Shown one piece after another: positions 8,555-17,541 of a stretch of DNA of 36,911 bases. The notes beneath the pieces are model-generated. The model had not been told where the DNA came from and did no database searches. It was given only the letters and a program-made list of their open reading frames with translations. The DNA comes from Rhizobiales bacterium 32-66-11 (lineage in GTDB: Bacteria > Pseudomonadota > Alphaproteobacteria > Rhizobiales > Xanthobacteraceae). The position numbers and the translations under genes are program-made. The DNA is taken from positions 1-36,911 of the forward strand of contig NCEH01000024.1 in assembly GCA_002304505.1 (NCBI GenBank), given 5' to 3'. Each line of letters starts with the position of its first letter. The stretch's first letter is position 1.

Positions 8555-9418
8555 TCAATCGCGCACCGCGACATCGAGCGCTGCGAACTCGTCATCCGTG
8601 AGCCGGATCGATGCGGCCCGGACGTTCTCTTCCAGATGCCCCACCTTCCCCGTTCCTGGGATCGGCAGGATCACCGGGCTTCTCCTGAGCAGCCAGGCAA
8701 TAGCGATCTGGCCCGGCGTGGCTTCATGGCGGGCGGCCACACGATCGAGGATCGTGCCGCGCTCCGCCAGCCTGCCGGCGGCGAGCGGAAACCACGATAT
8801 AAAGCCGAATCCCCTCGCCTCTCAGTAGTCGAGGACTGCTTCGCTGCTTCTATCCGCCAGGTTGTAGCGGTTTTGCACGGTTGCCACCGGGAAATACTGC
8901 CCGGCAGCTTCGATCTCCTCGATCGTCACTTCGCTTAGACCGGCGTGCCGGATCACCCCGCCATCGATCAACGAACGGATCGCGGCGAATTGTTCGTTGC
9001 GCGGAACAGCGGGATCGATCCGGTGCAACTGCCAGAGATCGATGCGCGCGACGCCGAGCCGCTCCCGGCTCCCATGGGCCTGCCGCACCAAGTAATCGGG
9101 AGCGCCTCGCGTGTCCCATCTGCCAGGCCCGGGCCGTGTTAGTCCGGCCTTCGTCGCCACCCGCAGCCGCCCATAGGGATGAAGCGCTTCCCGGATCAGT
9201 TCTTCCGAGGTGGAAGGGCCATAGGAATCGGCGGTGTCGATGAAGTCGATGCCGATCTCCGGCAGTCGCTTCAACGTGGCGAGAGCTTGCGCGCGGTCGG
9301 CGGGCGGCCCCCAGACGCCTTCGCCGGTGATGCGCATCCCGCCGAAGCCGAGGCGCGTCACCGGCATATCGCCGCCGATATCGAATGTTCCTGCTGTCGA
9401 GGCATCAAGCGGTGTCAT
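8555..9418 (-). pseudogene. Aldo/keto reductase interrupted by one in-frame TGA
   Basis: Read through a single TGA (8822-8824), the frame gives a full-length 287-residue aldo/keto reductase of the oxidoreductase/YajO-like type. The N-terminal part has the cofactor-side start [12 protein letters not shown], the catalytic aspartate and tyrosine in [11 protein letters not shown], the lysine in VATKAGLTR and the histidine in LWQLHRID. After the stop the same frame continues with [16 protein letters not shown] and the nucleotide-binding [15 protein letters not shown]. Only one base is wrong: related proteins commonly have Cys in LDYCE at this point, so TGC or TGT to TGA is likely. The truncated product would lack the cofactor-binding C-terminus. 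The start is ATG 9418; longer in-frame extension upstream is not family-like. It is divergent from the GlxA-type regulator at 9666. Confidence 0.88.
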
Positions 9419-9665
9419 GCGAAAACCCGATCTTTTCGGCCTAGCAGGAAGCCTAGATGGAGGGCTGCGCACCCGGAACGTCAAAGAGACGGCCATTTCG
9501 GACAAAGGGAGCTCAGTCGGGGTTTTCCGTGCGCCCAATCTGCAGGCATTCCTCATTTGCTTCGCCAGAAACGCACGACGGGCGGCGGGATTGTCCGCCC
9601 GATCACTGGACATTGATGACCTTAACTCCACATAACAGGCACAAGCAGCCAGAGGGGTATCCGCC
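9419..9665. promoter_or_regulatory. Divergent intergenic region, aldo/keto reductase versus GlxA-type regulator
   Basis: These 247 bases separate two divergently transcribed genes and must hold both promoters. I see no gene. AAGCAGCCAGAGGGGTATCC shortly before ATG 9666 contains a usable ribosome-binding stretch (AGAGGGG). No convincing operator repeat could be picked out by eye, though AraC-type sites are often weakly conserved. Confidence 0.45.
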
Positions 9666-10649
9666 ATGAGGCACATTGGCTTCATCATGGAAGATGGCTT
9701 CCAGGTCATGGGTCTGGCGGCACTCTCCGCGTTCGAGTTCGCCAACCTCACGCTGGGGCGGCAGGCCTATACGCTGTCCGTCATGTCGGAAACAGGCGGA
9801 GGTATCGTCTCCACGCTCGGCGTCAGGATCGAGACCGAGCCGCTCGGCGCCTTTCCCGACACGCTCATGGTGCTGGGCGAATTGAGGCCGCGTCCCATCA
9901 CTCCCGCACTTCGCGATTACGTCATTGCTGCCGGGCAAGCCTCGCGCCGCGTCGCCGGCGTCTGCACGGGAGCCTTTGTTCTTGCGGAGGCCGGCCTGCT
10001 GGACGGCAAGTCCGCGACCACCCATTGGGCCCATGCCAAAACGCTGCAGAGCCGGTTTCCATCGATCCGGGTCGACGAGGACCGCATCTTCATCCGGGAC
10101 GGCAATGTCTGGACATCGGCGGGGATGAGCTCGGCCATCGATTTGGCTCTTGCGCTGATCGAGGACGACCACGATGCGGCGCTTGCCCGCTCGATCGCGC
10201 GCAGGCTCGTCGTCTACCACCGCCGTCCCGGTGGCCAGTCGCAATTCTCGGCGCTGCTCGAACTCGAACCTCGATCTGATCGCGTCAAACGGGCGCTGAT
10301 CTATGCCAAGGAGCATCTCCGCAACCCGCTGACGATCGAGGAGCTTGCGGACGCCGCGAGCCTGAGCCCCCGCCAGTTCACCCGGGTCTTCCGCGAGGAG
10401 ACCGGGCAATCTCCCGCCAAGACCGTGGAGCGCCTGCGCCTCGAAGCCGCGAAAGTGATGCTGGAAGAGGGACGGCATTCCATGGACACCGTCGCGCGCG
10501 ATACCGGCTTCATAGATCGCGACCGGATGCGGCGGGCTTTCCTGCGATTCTTCGGCCACCCCCCGCAGACAGTTCGGCGCAACCTGCGCCTGACCGAAGG
10601 AAAGGGCATGGAGACGGACGGCACCGCCCTGCGTCAGATGACGAATTGA
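9666..10649 (+). CDS. GlxA-family transcriptional regulator (DJ-1/PfpI plus AraC HTH)
   Basis: This 327-residue protein has two domains. Residues 1 to about 175 form a DJ-1/PfpI-like amidotransferase fold, with the nucleophile-elbow cysteine in [20 protein letters not shown] and TTHWAH shortly after, typical of GlxA regulators. Residues about 205-305 form the double helix-turn-helix of the AraC family ([31 protein letters not shown], then [24 protein letters not shown]). These regulators often control adjacent dehydrogenase or catabolic genes. It is divergent from the broken aldo/keto reductase and hydrolase pair, and upstream of the SDR and MFS genes, so either could be its target. The ATG at 9666 follows a purine-rich AGAGGGG. 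Confidence 0.93.
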   Translation: MRHIGFIMEDGFQVMGLAALSAFEFANLTLGRQAYTLSVMSETGGGIVSTLGVRIETEPLGAFPDTLMVLGELRPRPITPALRDYVIAAGQASRRVAGVCTGAFVLAEAGLLDGKSATTHWAHAKTLQSRFPSIRVDEDRIFIRDGNVWTSAGMSSAIDLALALIEDDHDAALARSIARRLVVYHRRPGGQSQFSALLELEPRSDRVKRALIYAKEHLRNPLTIEELADAASLSPRQFTRVFREETGQSPAKTVERLRLEAAKVMLEEGRHSMDTVARDTGFIDRDRMRRAFLRFFGHPPQTVRRNLRLTEGKGMETDGTALRQMTN

Positions 10650-10970
10650 CCTGAGACCAGCTCGGACGGACGAAAGCGCTTCATTCACGGAAGCAATGTC
10701 CTGACGTGTGCATGTCTTGATATGGCAGGCCTCATGATCTGCCGATCTGGCCTTGCTGGCCACGCCCGTGTTGTCCAGCCACATCGGGGACTTTGCCGTC
10801 GAGGTCGCGCGCCTCCTCGCAGGTTCAGCGCTGTCAGGACCACCGGCGGCGATGGCCCGAATTGCTGGATATATGACATTTGAGACTCGCACACTCCGGG
10901 CGATGGTGTCACCCGCGGCGGCGTGGAATTGCCCGCGCAAGCCTTCACAACGCGATACGCGGGTATCTCC
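10650..10970. other. Gene-free region upstream of SDR
   Basis: These 321 bases have no supportable gene. They presumably carry the promoter for the SDR-MFS pair. Both strands contain open frames, but they lack family features and no IS motif was recognised. Confidence 0.45.
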
Positions 10971-11729
10971 ATGCAACTGACGGGCAACACGATTTTCATC
11001 ACCGGCGGCACGTCCGGCATCGGCCGGGGGCTCGCCGAAGCTTTTCACAGGCTTGGCAACAAGGTGATCGTGGCCGGCCGGCGCAAGGCGTTGCTGGACG
11101 CCGTCGCGGCGGAAAATCCCGGCATCGACGGCGTCGAACTCGACATCGCCGATCCCGAGGACATCGCCCGCGTGGCGGCGCGCCTCACGCAGAGCTATCC
11201 CTCGCTGAACGTTCTCATCAACAATGCCGGCATCATGCCGTTCGACGATCCTTCCGGCGCGATCGACGATGCCGTCGCGCGTCGGATCATCGACACCAAC
11301 CTGCTCGGGCCGATTCGGCTCACCTCGGCCCTGATCGGGCATCTCAAGCAGCAACCCCGCGCCGCGATCATCCACAACACCTCGGTGCTGGCCTATGTGC
11401 CGATCGCGACCAATGCCGTGTACTCGGCCAGCAAGGCGGCCCTCCACTCCTACGCACTGTCGCAGCGCTTCATGCTGCGCGACACCGGCGTCGCGGTGCA
11501 GGAGATCGCCCCGCCGTGGGTCGACACCGATCTGATCAGCAAAAGAGGCGATCCGCGCGCCATGCCGCTCGACATCTTCATTGAGCGGACCATGGCTGGC
11601 CTCGCCACCGACGCGGCAGAAGTGATCGTCGACGAGATCAGGGGGCTGCGCGACAACCCCGGCAGCGGCGAGCACGCGCTGGTCGACGCGTTCAACCTCG
11701 AACTGGTCGCCCACCCCATCCCGGTCTGA
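10971..11729 (+). CDS. SDR-family oxidoreductase, DltE-like
   Basis: This is a 252-residue classical SDR. It has the [10 protein letters not shown] cofactor loop at about 11-20, AGRRK at about 36-40 favouring NADP, and NNAGIM near 85. The catalytic serine lies in HNTSVLAYV and the YSASK motif near 155 supplies the catalytic Tyr and Lys. The EIAPPWVDTDL stretch is characteristic of the DltE-like subgroup. The start ATG 10971 was chosen because the family begins MxLxGxTxxITGG; the upstream GTG at 10923 would add 16 unrelated residues. It is the intact paralogue of the truncated SDR at 96-365. The MFS gene follows 58 bp downstream on the same strand. Confidence 0.92.
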   Translation: MQLTGNTIFITGGTSGIGRGLAEAFHRLGNKVIVAGRRKALLDAVAAENPGIDGVELDIADPEDIARVAARLTQSYPSLNVLINNAGIMPFDDPSGAIDDAVARRIIDTNLLGPIRLTSALIGHLKQQPRAAIIHNTSVLAYVPIATNAVYSASKAALHSYALSQRFMLRDTGVAVQEIAPPWVDTDLISKRGDPRAMPLDIFIERTMAGLATDAAEVIVDEIRGLRDNPGSGEHALVDAFNLELVAHPIPV

Positions 11730-11787
11730 CCGGAGCAGGACCGCGCGCCGCCGCCACCCGGCGGGCGCAGCTTGGGAGCCTCGTCTG

Positions 11788-13038
11788 ATGATACAGGAAG
11801 AACAACGCTCGCCCGCCCTCGCGGCATCCCCGGCGATCGCCGGGCAGCCCAGCGCTCAGGAAGGACCGGCTTCCCTTCTGCCGCCGGCATTCCTCGCGCT
11901 GGGCACTTTCGCAATCGGCACCGAGGGGTTCATGATCGCCCCGCTGCTGCCGACCATCGCCGATGACCTCGGCATGAGCCTGTCGGCGACGGCGACGCTG
12001 GTCGTGGTCTTCACGCTGGTGCTGGCGGTGAGCTCGCCGGTCTCGACCGTGCTCACCGCGCGCCTGCGCCGCCGCGACACGCTGCTGCTCGCCATGACGA
12101 TGTTCACGGCGGGAAACCTGATCGCTGCCTTTTCCTCATCCTTCGCAACGCTGATGATCGCCCGCATCCTGATGGCCATCGCCTCGGGGCTATATGTTCC
12201 GGGCGCGAATGCGCTGGCCGGCGTCATCGTTCCGCCCGGCAAGCGCGGGCGCGCACTCGCCATCGTCAGCGGCGGCATGACGATCGCCATAGCGCTCGGC
12301 CTGCCACTCGGTGCGATCGTCGGGCATGCGTTCGGCTGGCGGGCGACCTTCCTGGCGGTGGCGGTGATGGGCCTTGTCGCGATTCTCGGCATCCGGCTCG
12401 GCATTCGTGCCGATGCCGGCTCCGGGGTCGCGGTCGCCAGCCTCTCGCAGAGGTTAAGCGTCGTGCGGCGTCCGGCCATCCTGCGGCTGCTGGGCGTCAG
12501 CCTGTTCTGGGCGATCGGCGCCTTCATCGCCTATCCCTATATTGCGCCGTATCTGAAGACCGTGCTGGATTTCGGGCCGACGGGCATCAGCGCAACGGTC
12601 TCAATGTGGGGCATCGCTGCCGCATTCGGTGTCACCGCCGGCGGCACGCTGAACGACCGCTTCGGATCGGACCGGGTGGTGCTGGGCTCACTGATCGCCC
12701 TGACCATTGCTTTCGCCGTATTGGCGGCTGCGACGCTGGTGCCGCCGGCACAGGCGGTCTTCATCGCCCTCACCGCCGTCGCCGTCTGGGGCTTCAGCGT
12801 CTGGTCGCTGTTCCCCGCGCAGATGGCGCGACTGATCGCGGCCGGCCCGGCGTCCGAGGCGTCGGTCGCGCTCGCGCTCAACACCTCGACCATGTATCTC
12901 GGCTTCTCCATCGGTTCGGCGATCGGCGCCGGCATCATCGGGGCGGGCGCCGTATGGCCAATCGGGGCGATGGCGGCGATGGCCGAGGTCGCGGCGATCG
13001 CGCTCGACCGGCGCCGGGCGGCCCATGCCGCCTTCTGA
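11788..13038 (+). CDS. MFS transporter, DHA1 drug/sugar efflux type (AraJ-like)
   Basis: This 416-residue protein has twelve predicted hydrophobic helices after a 35-residue hydrophilic N-terminus. Signature pieces are FAIGTEGFMIAPLLPTIADDLG in helix 1, the loop TARLRRRDTLL between helices 2 and 3, and GMTIAIALGLPLGAIVGHAFGWRATF in helix 5, the antiporter motif-C region. This pattern places it with AraJ/YdhP-type proton-driven exporters of small molecules. GGGAG nine bases before the ATG supports the start. It follows the SDR by 58 bp and is probably co-transcribed, so it may export the SDR's product or a toxic precursor. Its stop lies 9 bp from the convergent gene at 13048. Confidence 0.92.
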   Translation: MIQEEQRSPALAASPAIAGQPSAQEGPASLLPPAFLALGTFAIGTEGFMIAPLLPTIADDLGMSLSATATLVVVFTLVLAVSSPVSTVLTARLRRRDTLLLAMTMFTAGNLIAAFSSSFATLMIARILMAIASGLYVPGANALAGVIVPPGKRGRALAIVSGGMTIAIALGLPLGAIVGHAFGWRATFLAVAVMGLVAILGIRLGIRADAGSGVAVASLSQRLSVVRRPAILRLLGVSLFWAIGAFIAYPYIAPYLKTVLDFGPTGISATVSMWGIAAAFGVTAGGTLNDRFGSDRVVLGSLIALTIAFAVLAAATLVPPAQAVFIALTAVAVWGFSVWSLFPAQMARLIAAGPASEASVALALNTSTMYLGFSIGSAIGAGIIGAGAVWPIGAMAAMAEVAAIALDRRRAAHAAF

Positions 13039-13047
13039 GACACCCGA

Positions 13048-13767
13048 TCAGTCGAGGCGGATGACGGACAGGTCGATCGACACCACCAGCGGCTCGGGCA
13101 GGGAGGTGCCGTCCGGCTGGCGCGGATAGATGCGCCGCACGGTCGGGAACATGAGGCCCTGAACCTCGACATAGCCGTCGATATAATGCGCGCCGGGCGT
13201 GTTGCCGGCGATCTCGACATCATAGTCGTGGCGCTTGAGCAGGCCGGCCTCATCGACATAGAGCGTCTGAACGGTGCTGTGCGTGGAGATCTCCGGCGGG
13301 AACGTCACTTCGAGGCGCTGCCAGGTCTCGCCCTTCTCCCGCCATTCCCCGGCAGCGCGGCTGACCACGCCGGGCGAGGCAAGCAGGAACGGCATGTTGA
13401 GATAGGTCCACATCGCGATTCCGGCGAAATAGGCCAGCTGCGGCTCGCTCCAGGGCGTCATGAGATCATGACCGGCGAAGGAGGCGCGGGGATCCGCGAG
13501 CTCCTCGATCACCGCTCCGGCGGCATCCTTGATCTGCACCCGGCCGGGCTCGAACAGCGTCACATTGCCATCCGGTCCGAATGGCGCGTGTGACGCCCAT
13601 TCCCGGCCGATCCCGACGGTGACATTGGTCTCGTCAAGCTTGCCGTCCTGCCCCTTGAGAGCCCATAGCGCGCCGCCCTGGCGCAGATGCGCGGTCAGGG
13701 TCGAGAACGCCTTCCATGTGTCGAGCCCGCCATGGGCGTCGATGATCTTCTGCGCCAGTGCATCCAT
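13048..13767 (-). CDS. Conserved hypothetical protein, lipoprotein-carrier-like fold possible
   Basis: This 239-residue protein has no catalytic motif that I recognise. It begins MDALAQKIIDAHGGLDTWKAF and contains many beta-strand-like stretches (LTAHLRQGGALWAL, LEVTFPPEIST, TVQTLYVDEAGLLKRHDYDVEIAG, IDGYVEVQGLMFPTVRRIYP), resembling proteins annotated as hypothetical or LolA/outer-membrane-lipoprotein-sorting-like. That likeness is by pattern only. The internal ATG at 13767 is preferred over the longer frame (13806), because an AAGG lies upstream and homologue-like sequence begins there. There is no signal peptide. It sits 31 bp downstream of the alpha/beta hydrolase on the same strand, so the two likely form an operon. 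Confidence 0.65.
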   Translation of the reverse strand: MDALAQKIIDAHGGLDTWKAFSTLTAHLRQGGALWALKGQDGKLDETNVTVGIGREWASHAPFGPDGNVTLFEPGRVQIKDAAGAVIEELADPRASFAGHDLMTPWSEPQLAYFAGIAMWTYLNMPFLLASPGVVSRAAGEWREKGETWQRLEVTFPPEISTHSTVQTLYVDEAGLLKRHDYDVEIAGNTPGAHYIDGYVEVQGLMFPTVRRIYPRQPDGTSLPEPLVVSIDLSVIRLD

Positions 13768-13798
13768 GATGGTAGCCTTGAATCTGTCGTTTCTGTAC

Positions 13799-14629
13799 TC
13801 AGGCATCGAGAAATGTATTTACGTGTGCAACGAACCTTCCTGGTTCCTGGAACAGCGCGCCATGTCCGGAGTCCGGATAGATGATGAGCGTCGCGTTATT
13901 CATGTTCTTGAACATTTGATAGGCATTGATCGACGGGAACATGGTGTCGTCGCTGCCGTGGACGATAAGCGCCGGCTGGCGGATTGCCTTCAGTGAGGCG
14001 TGACCGGGCTCCTTCTGCGCGCACCAGCGAATGATGGCCTGTGCCTGCGGGGTGCTGACGGCCTCACCGCGATCCGGGTCCCGGTCGATCTGCCGGGCGG
14101 AAGCGCGGTCGACGAAGGCAACGCCAGCGGCCTGACTGGCGGCTGATGATGTGAAAAACAGCGGCAGCCGCACGTCGCGCGCGCCGCGCCCGAACGCTTC
14201 TTCGACCACCCGCAGCAGGTGCTCCTCGCCCCCACGCGGCGCGGTGCCGACAAGGATGATGCGGCGCACATCGAGCGCGCTCCGCGCCACCATCACCTGC
14301 GCGAGAAAGCCGCCGAGAGAGAAGCCGAGGAGATCGACCTGCCTCAGGCCGAGCGCCGCGATGAAGGCTTCGGCGTCAGCCGCCTGCCGCTCGACGCTGT
14401 CCGGCGTTTCACCCGAGGAGGCACCGACGCCGGTATTGTCGAACGCGATCACCGGCCGATCCAAGGCCAGCGCGTTGACCACAGCCGGGTCCCAGGCGTC
14501 CATCGTACCGGTGAAGTGCTGGAGCAAGACCAGCGGAATCCCCGTGTCCGGTCCGAGGCGGCGATAGGCAAAACGCACGCCGCTGGCCTCGACGAAGCGC
14601 GTCGGCGCCTGTTCGAGTGTTTCTGGCAT
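13799..14629 (-). CDS. Alpha/beta hydrolase
   Basis: This 276-residue cytoplasmic alpha/beta hydrolase of the peroxidase/esterase-like group has the oxyanion region LQHFTGTMDAWDP, the nucleophile elbow GFSLGGF (Ser near residue 108), the acid in VHGSDDTMFP and the histidine in YPDSGHGALF. The AFDNTGVGASSG loop is typical of chloroperoxidase-like and pyrethroid-esterase-like members. The ATG at 14629 has AAGGA eight bases upstream and replaces a longer open frame whose first 81 codons lack resemblance. It belongs to a minus-strand run with the cysteine hydrolase (112 bp upstream) and the hypothetical gene downstream. The substrate is unknown. Confidence 0.9.
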   Translation of the reverse strand: MPETLEQAPTRFVEASGVRFAYRRLGPDTGIPLVLLQHFTGTMDAWDPAVVNALALDRPVIAFDNTGVGASSGETPDSVERQAADAEAFIAALGLRQVDLLGFSLGGFLAQVMVARSALDVRRIILVGTAPRGGEEHLLRVVEEAFGRGARDVRLPLFFTSSAASQAAGVAFVDRASARQIDRDPDRGEAVSTPQAQAIIRWCAQKEPGHASLKAIRQPALIVHGSDDTMFPSINAYQMFKNMNNATLIIYPDSGHGALFQEPGRFVAHVNTFLDA

Positions 14630-14741
14630 GTGCTGTCCTTCCGTTTGAATGGGGGGCGCGTTTTCCCGAGCGCGGCCGCGACTTTCGGCGACCACGCAAG
14701 ACATTGGAACGAGTGGAAACAACCGCGGCAGCGAGGCGCGT

Positions 14742-15470
14742 TTACGCGGCGCCCGCAAGACGTTGTACCGTCTCGTCGGTGCTCCACACGCCGTTCGCCA
14801 TGAAGCGGTAGTTGATGAGCGCGGCGAGGTAGCCGTCACCATCGGGCAGCTTCGGCGCGGCCACCGCGTCACGCACCACGGCGACCTCGTAACCAGCCTC
14901 CAGCAGGTCGCGCATGTGCGACTCCACGCACATATTGGCCAGCATGCCGGCGAGGATCACCTGGTTGACGCCCCGCTTGCCGAGCTGGAATTTCAGATCG
15001 TTGGCCTGCGGACCGTAGAGCTTGTGCGGCGAGCAGATGATCGTCTCGCCATCCTCGATATAGGGTTTGAACTCCTCCATGAAGTCCGCCCCCGAGGCCC
15101 GGAAACCTTCCACCGTGTAGGGTCCCTTGCGATCAAAGACGCCGCCATCGTGCTGGAATTTCTCCAGCGGCGCCTGCCAGCGCCAGTGATGGTCCCAGCA
15201 ATAATAGTAGTGCGGAGACACCGCCACGACGATGCCGGCCTTCTTGGCGGTGGCGAACAGTTCGACGAGGTTCGGCACCAGATTGTTCTCGGTGACGCTC
15301 TCGCCGACCGCCGGCCATGCCTTCCCCTGCGGGCTCATCACGTCGACCTGGGGGTCGATCACCACCAGCGCGGTGCGCGTGAGATCGAGAACCATCTCGG
15401 TCTTCGGCAGCATTGGCGTCGCGCTATCCGCATAGAGGGCTGCGGAGTGGTCATCATATTGCGGCTTCAT
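14742..15470 (-). CDS. Isochorismatase-like cysteine hydrolase
   Basis: This 242-residue member of the cysteine hydrolase family has its catalytic Asp in ALVVIDPQVDVMSP near residue 40, a lysine in SPHKLYGPQANDL, and the nucleophilic Cys in VILAGMLANMCVESHMRDLL. The group includes isochorismatases, nicotinamidases, N-carbamoylsarcosine amidases and biuret hydrolases. The long insert HYYYCWDHHWRWQAPLEKF is typical of a bacterial subfamily of unknown substrate. The ATG at 15470 is preceded by GGGGAG, an excellent ribosome-binding site. It lies between two alpha/beta hydrolases on the same strand; a strong hairpin upstream (15507-15540) may separate its transcription from the Tat hydrolase gene. 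Confidence 0.92.
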   Translation of the reverse strand: MKPQYDDHSAALYADSATPMLPKTEMVLDLTRTALVVIDPQVDVMSPQGKAWPAVGESVTENNLVPNLVELFATAKKAGIVVAVSPHYYYCWDHHWRWQAPLEKFQHDGGVFDRKGPYTVEGFRASGADFMEEFKPYIEDGETIICSPHKLYGPQANDLKFQLGKRGVNQVILAGMLANMCVESHMRDLLEAGYEVAVVRDAVAAPKLPDGDGYLAALINYRFMANGVWSTDETVQRLAGAA

Positions 15471-15506
15471 CGGTGGTCTCCCCTTGCGGAGCGTATCTCG
15501 GCGGCC

Positions 15507-15540
15507 GAAGGTGCCCCGGCGACTCCGCCGGGGCACCTTC
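15507..15540 (-). terminator. Strong hairpin between two minus-strand hydrolase genes
   Basis: A perfect 15-bp inverted repeat (GAAGGTGCCCCGGCG and its complement) encloses a 4-base loop. It begins only a few bases after the stop of the Tat-signal hydrolase read on the minus strand. It is the most stable hairpin seen in the window, but no T-run follows on either strand. It may be a U-tract-poor terminator or an mRNA 3'-end stabiliser rather than a textbook intrinsic terminator. Confidence 0.6.
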
Positions 15541-15543
15541 CAA

Positions 15544-16524
15544 TCAGCTCTTGACGAAGGCGAGAAGGTCGGGATTGAGCACATCGGCATGGGTCGTGAG
15601 CATCCCGTGCGGATAGCCCTTGTAGAGCTTCAGCGTCCCGCTCTTGAGCAGCTTGACCGACTTCTCGGCCGCGTCCTGATAGGGCACCACCTGGTCGTCA
15701 TCGCCGTGCATGACCAGCGTCGGCACGGTGATGGCCTTCAGGTCGTCGGTCTGGTCGGTCTCGGAAAATGCCTTGATGCCGTCGTAATGCGCCTTGGCGG
15801 AACCCATCATCCCCTGCCGCCACCAGTTCTGGATCGCACCCGGGATTGACGGCACGCCGGGACGGTTGAAGCCGTAGAACGGTCCGGATGGGACATCGAG
15901 GAAGAATTGCGAGCGATTGGCGGCAAGGGCGAGGCGGAACCCGTCGAACACTTCGATCGGCGTACCCTCCGGGTTGCTCGCGGTCTTCAGCATCAGAGGG
16001 GGGATGGCAGCGACCAGCACCGCCTTGGCGACGCGCCCATGGGGCTGGCCGGACTTGGCCACATAGCGGGCGACCTCGCCGCCGCCGGTGGAATGGCCGA
16101 TATGGACGGCATTCTTCAGATCGAGATGTTCGACCACCGCCCAGGCGTCGGCGGCATAATGGTCCATGTCGTGCCCCTCGCTCACCTGCGAGGAGCGTCC
16201 ATGACCGCGCCGGTCATGCGCGACAACGCGATAGCCGTTCTGGAGGAAGAACAGCATCTGCGCGTCCCAGTCGTCCGACGACAGCGGCCAGCCGTGATGG
16301 AACACGATAGGCTGCGCGGTCTTGGGTCCCCAATCCTTGAAGAAGATATGGACACCATCTTTCGTCACAACGTACGCGGATGTCATGTCGTAAGATCCTT
16401 TGGGTGTATGGTTTCGCAGCGGTTGTGCTACGCCCGCCCCTCTCGCAAGAAGAACGGCGGCTGAAATGCCGACAGTTCCCGCGAGGAAGGTGCGCCGGCT
16501 ATGTCCGGGTACATGAGACGTCAT
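15544..16524 (-). CDS. Tat-exported alpha/beta hydrolase, non-heme chloroperoxidase-like
   Basis: The 326-residue protein starts with a twin-arginine signal ([21 protein letters not shown], residues 9-29), then a chloroperoxidase/arylesterase-like alpha/beta hydrolase. It has the oxyanion [12 protein letters not shown], the [11 protein letters not shown] loop, the nucleophile elbow [12 protein letters not shown], the acid in [10 protein letters not shown] and the histidine in YPHGM near the end. Family members are esterases or perhydrolases, and cofactor-free haloperoxidase activity is often a side reaction. Export through Tat is less usual for this family, whose members are mostly cytoplasmic. 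The ATG at 16524 gives the complete Tat signal; the longer frame adds 22 unrelated residues. A second in-frame ATG just after the signal ([11 protein letters not shown]) could yield a cytoplasmic form. Confidence 0.9.
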   Translation of the reverse strand: MTSHVPGHSRRTFLAGTVGISAAVLLARGAGVAQPLRNHTPKGSYDMTSAYVVTKDGVHIFFKDWGPKTAQPIVFHHGWPLSSDDWDAQMLFFLQNGYRVVAHDRRGHGRSSQVSEGHDMDHYAADAWAVVEHLDLKNAVHIGHSTGGGEVARYVAKSGQPHGRVAKAVLVAAIPPLMLKTASNPEGTPIEVFDGFRLALAANRSQFFLDVPSGPFYGFNRPGVPSIPGAIQNWWRQGMMGSAKAHYDGIKAFSETDQTDDLKAITVPTLVMHGDDDQVVPYQDAAEKSVKLLKSGTLKLYKGYPHGMLTTHADVLNPDLLAFVKS

Positions 16525-17541
16525 GGGAACGCCCTTTACTGTTCTTACTGACAGCAGATATACGAACATTCCAGCGTCAATAACGGACATAGACGCTCAA
16601 GATCGGGACATTCTGGGCGCCCGCTGTTGTTCAGGCCCAGAGCCGGCAGCGCTGATGTCGTCGGAGGGCCGGAACAAACAGGCTCACGCTGTCCGGTGTC
16701 TCGCTGCAGCTTCGCTCTCTCGATATCGGCGGCCAACACCGTCTCGATCTCGGCGAGCTCTCCGGCAACGCTCATTTATGATACGACACGCACATTGCGA
16801 ATGATCGCTGCAAATCATCCGCAAATGCGGAGTCTGCGCTCTGGTGGTATCGCGCTTGGTATGGACTACGAACCCGGGCGTAAAACCAAATATTTACAAT
16901 TCACACTCAATTCAATTTATCATTGAGCGGGAGTGACGGATACAAACGGCGACAATAGCGTAGTTTCGGCGGTGGTTTTCGCTGTCGTTTGATTGCCGTT
17001 CTCGTCCGTCTCCCATTCCCATTGAACTGGCCTACGCCATCTGTCCCGCAGGACTGATCTGCGCGCACTCTCACAATGATGTAAAGCCGCTTCGACGGAT
17101 CGGAGTGCTCTGGCGTAAGATTGCGTGCACAAAGGCGGCGCTGCTTTGCGGCCTAACATCGGTCGTTCAGGAGTTTTTGCCTGCTCCCAGAAACTACCGC
17201 TATAGTTCTGACAGCTAGACCCGCCACGCCGGCACTCCGTCGACGGACATGGTTCTCCAGATGTCCTGGTCGATGGTCCTGAAACTCGCGGTGATGATTG
17301 TCATGGCAACGCTGGATGCCTGCCAGACGCAACTATCGTATAGGCATGGCGTCGACCGGATCGGCGTCGCCATGCGTGAGGTGTGCCGGGTCGATGCAGG
17401 GCGCCTTCGTCGATGCGCCCGGGTGCCTGGGCAGACCACGCGTCCGCCTGTCGCTGCGACATGCCCAAGGCGAGGCTGGGAGTCACTGTCGCCCCGGCGA
17501 CACGGCGGCGCGCCAGTTTGCGATCAGCGGGCGGTTTTCCG
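16525..17541. other. 1.0 kb without a supportable gene
   Basis: The left part is the promoter side of the Tat-signal hydrolase. The middle (16860-16922) is AT-rich. Three short minus-strand frames have protein-like pieces: MSVAGELAEIETVLAADIERAK from 16775, a tail reading WEWETDENGNQTTAKTTAET ending at 16920, and a tail MTIITASFRTIDQDIW ending at 17215. None matches a family known to me. They may be the ends of decayed genes. The right end carries a decayed copy of the MFS 3' end (17481-17528). Confidence 0.4.
17481..17528 (-). repeat. Decayed copy of the MFS gene 3' end
   Basis: These 48 bases match 18497-18544, the last codons and stop region of the MFS gene, at about 40 of 48 positions by eye. 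The copy sits directly downstream of the SDR stop codon. It suggests that the MFS gene, or its end, was duplicated or rearranged around the SDR and one copy has since decayed. Confidence 0.6.

Noticed and set aside
8822..8824. Selenocysteine in the aldo/keto reductase
   Set aside because: TGA replaces a likely Cys, but there is no visible SECIS-like hairpin, no known selenoprotein in this family, and other genes nearby carry plain lesions. A nonsense mutation is simpler.
9603..11714. 703-residue open frame on the minus strand
   Set aside because: It lies antisense to the GlxA-type regulator and the SDR, whose motifs are unmistakable, and it shows shadow-type composition.
16545..16775. 76-residue minus-strand frame starting MSVAGELAEIETVL
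   Set aside because: The first 25 residues look protein-like but the rest does not, and no family match is known. It is mentioned only in the gap description.
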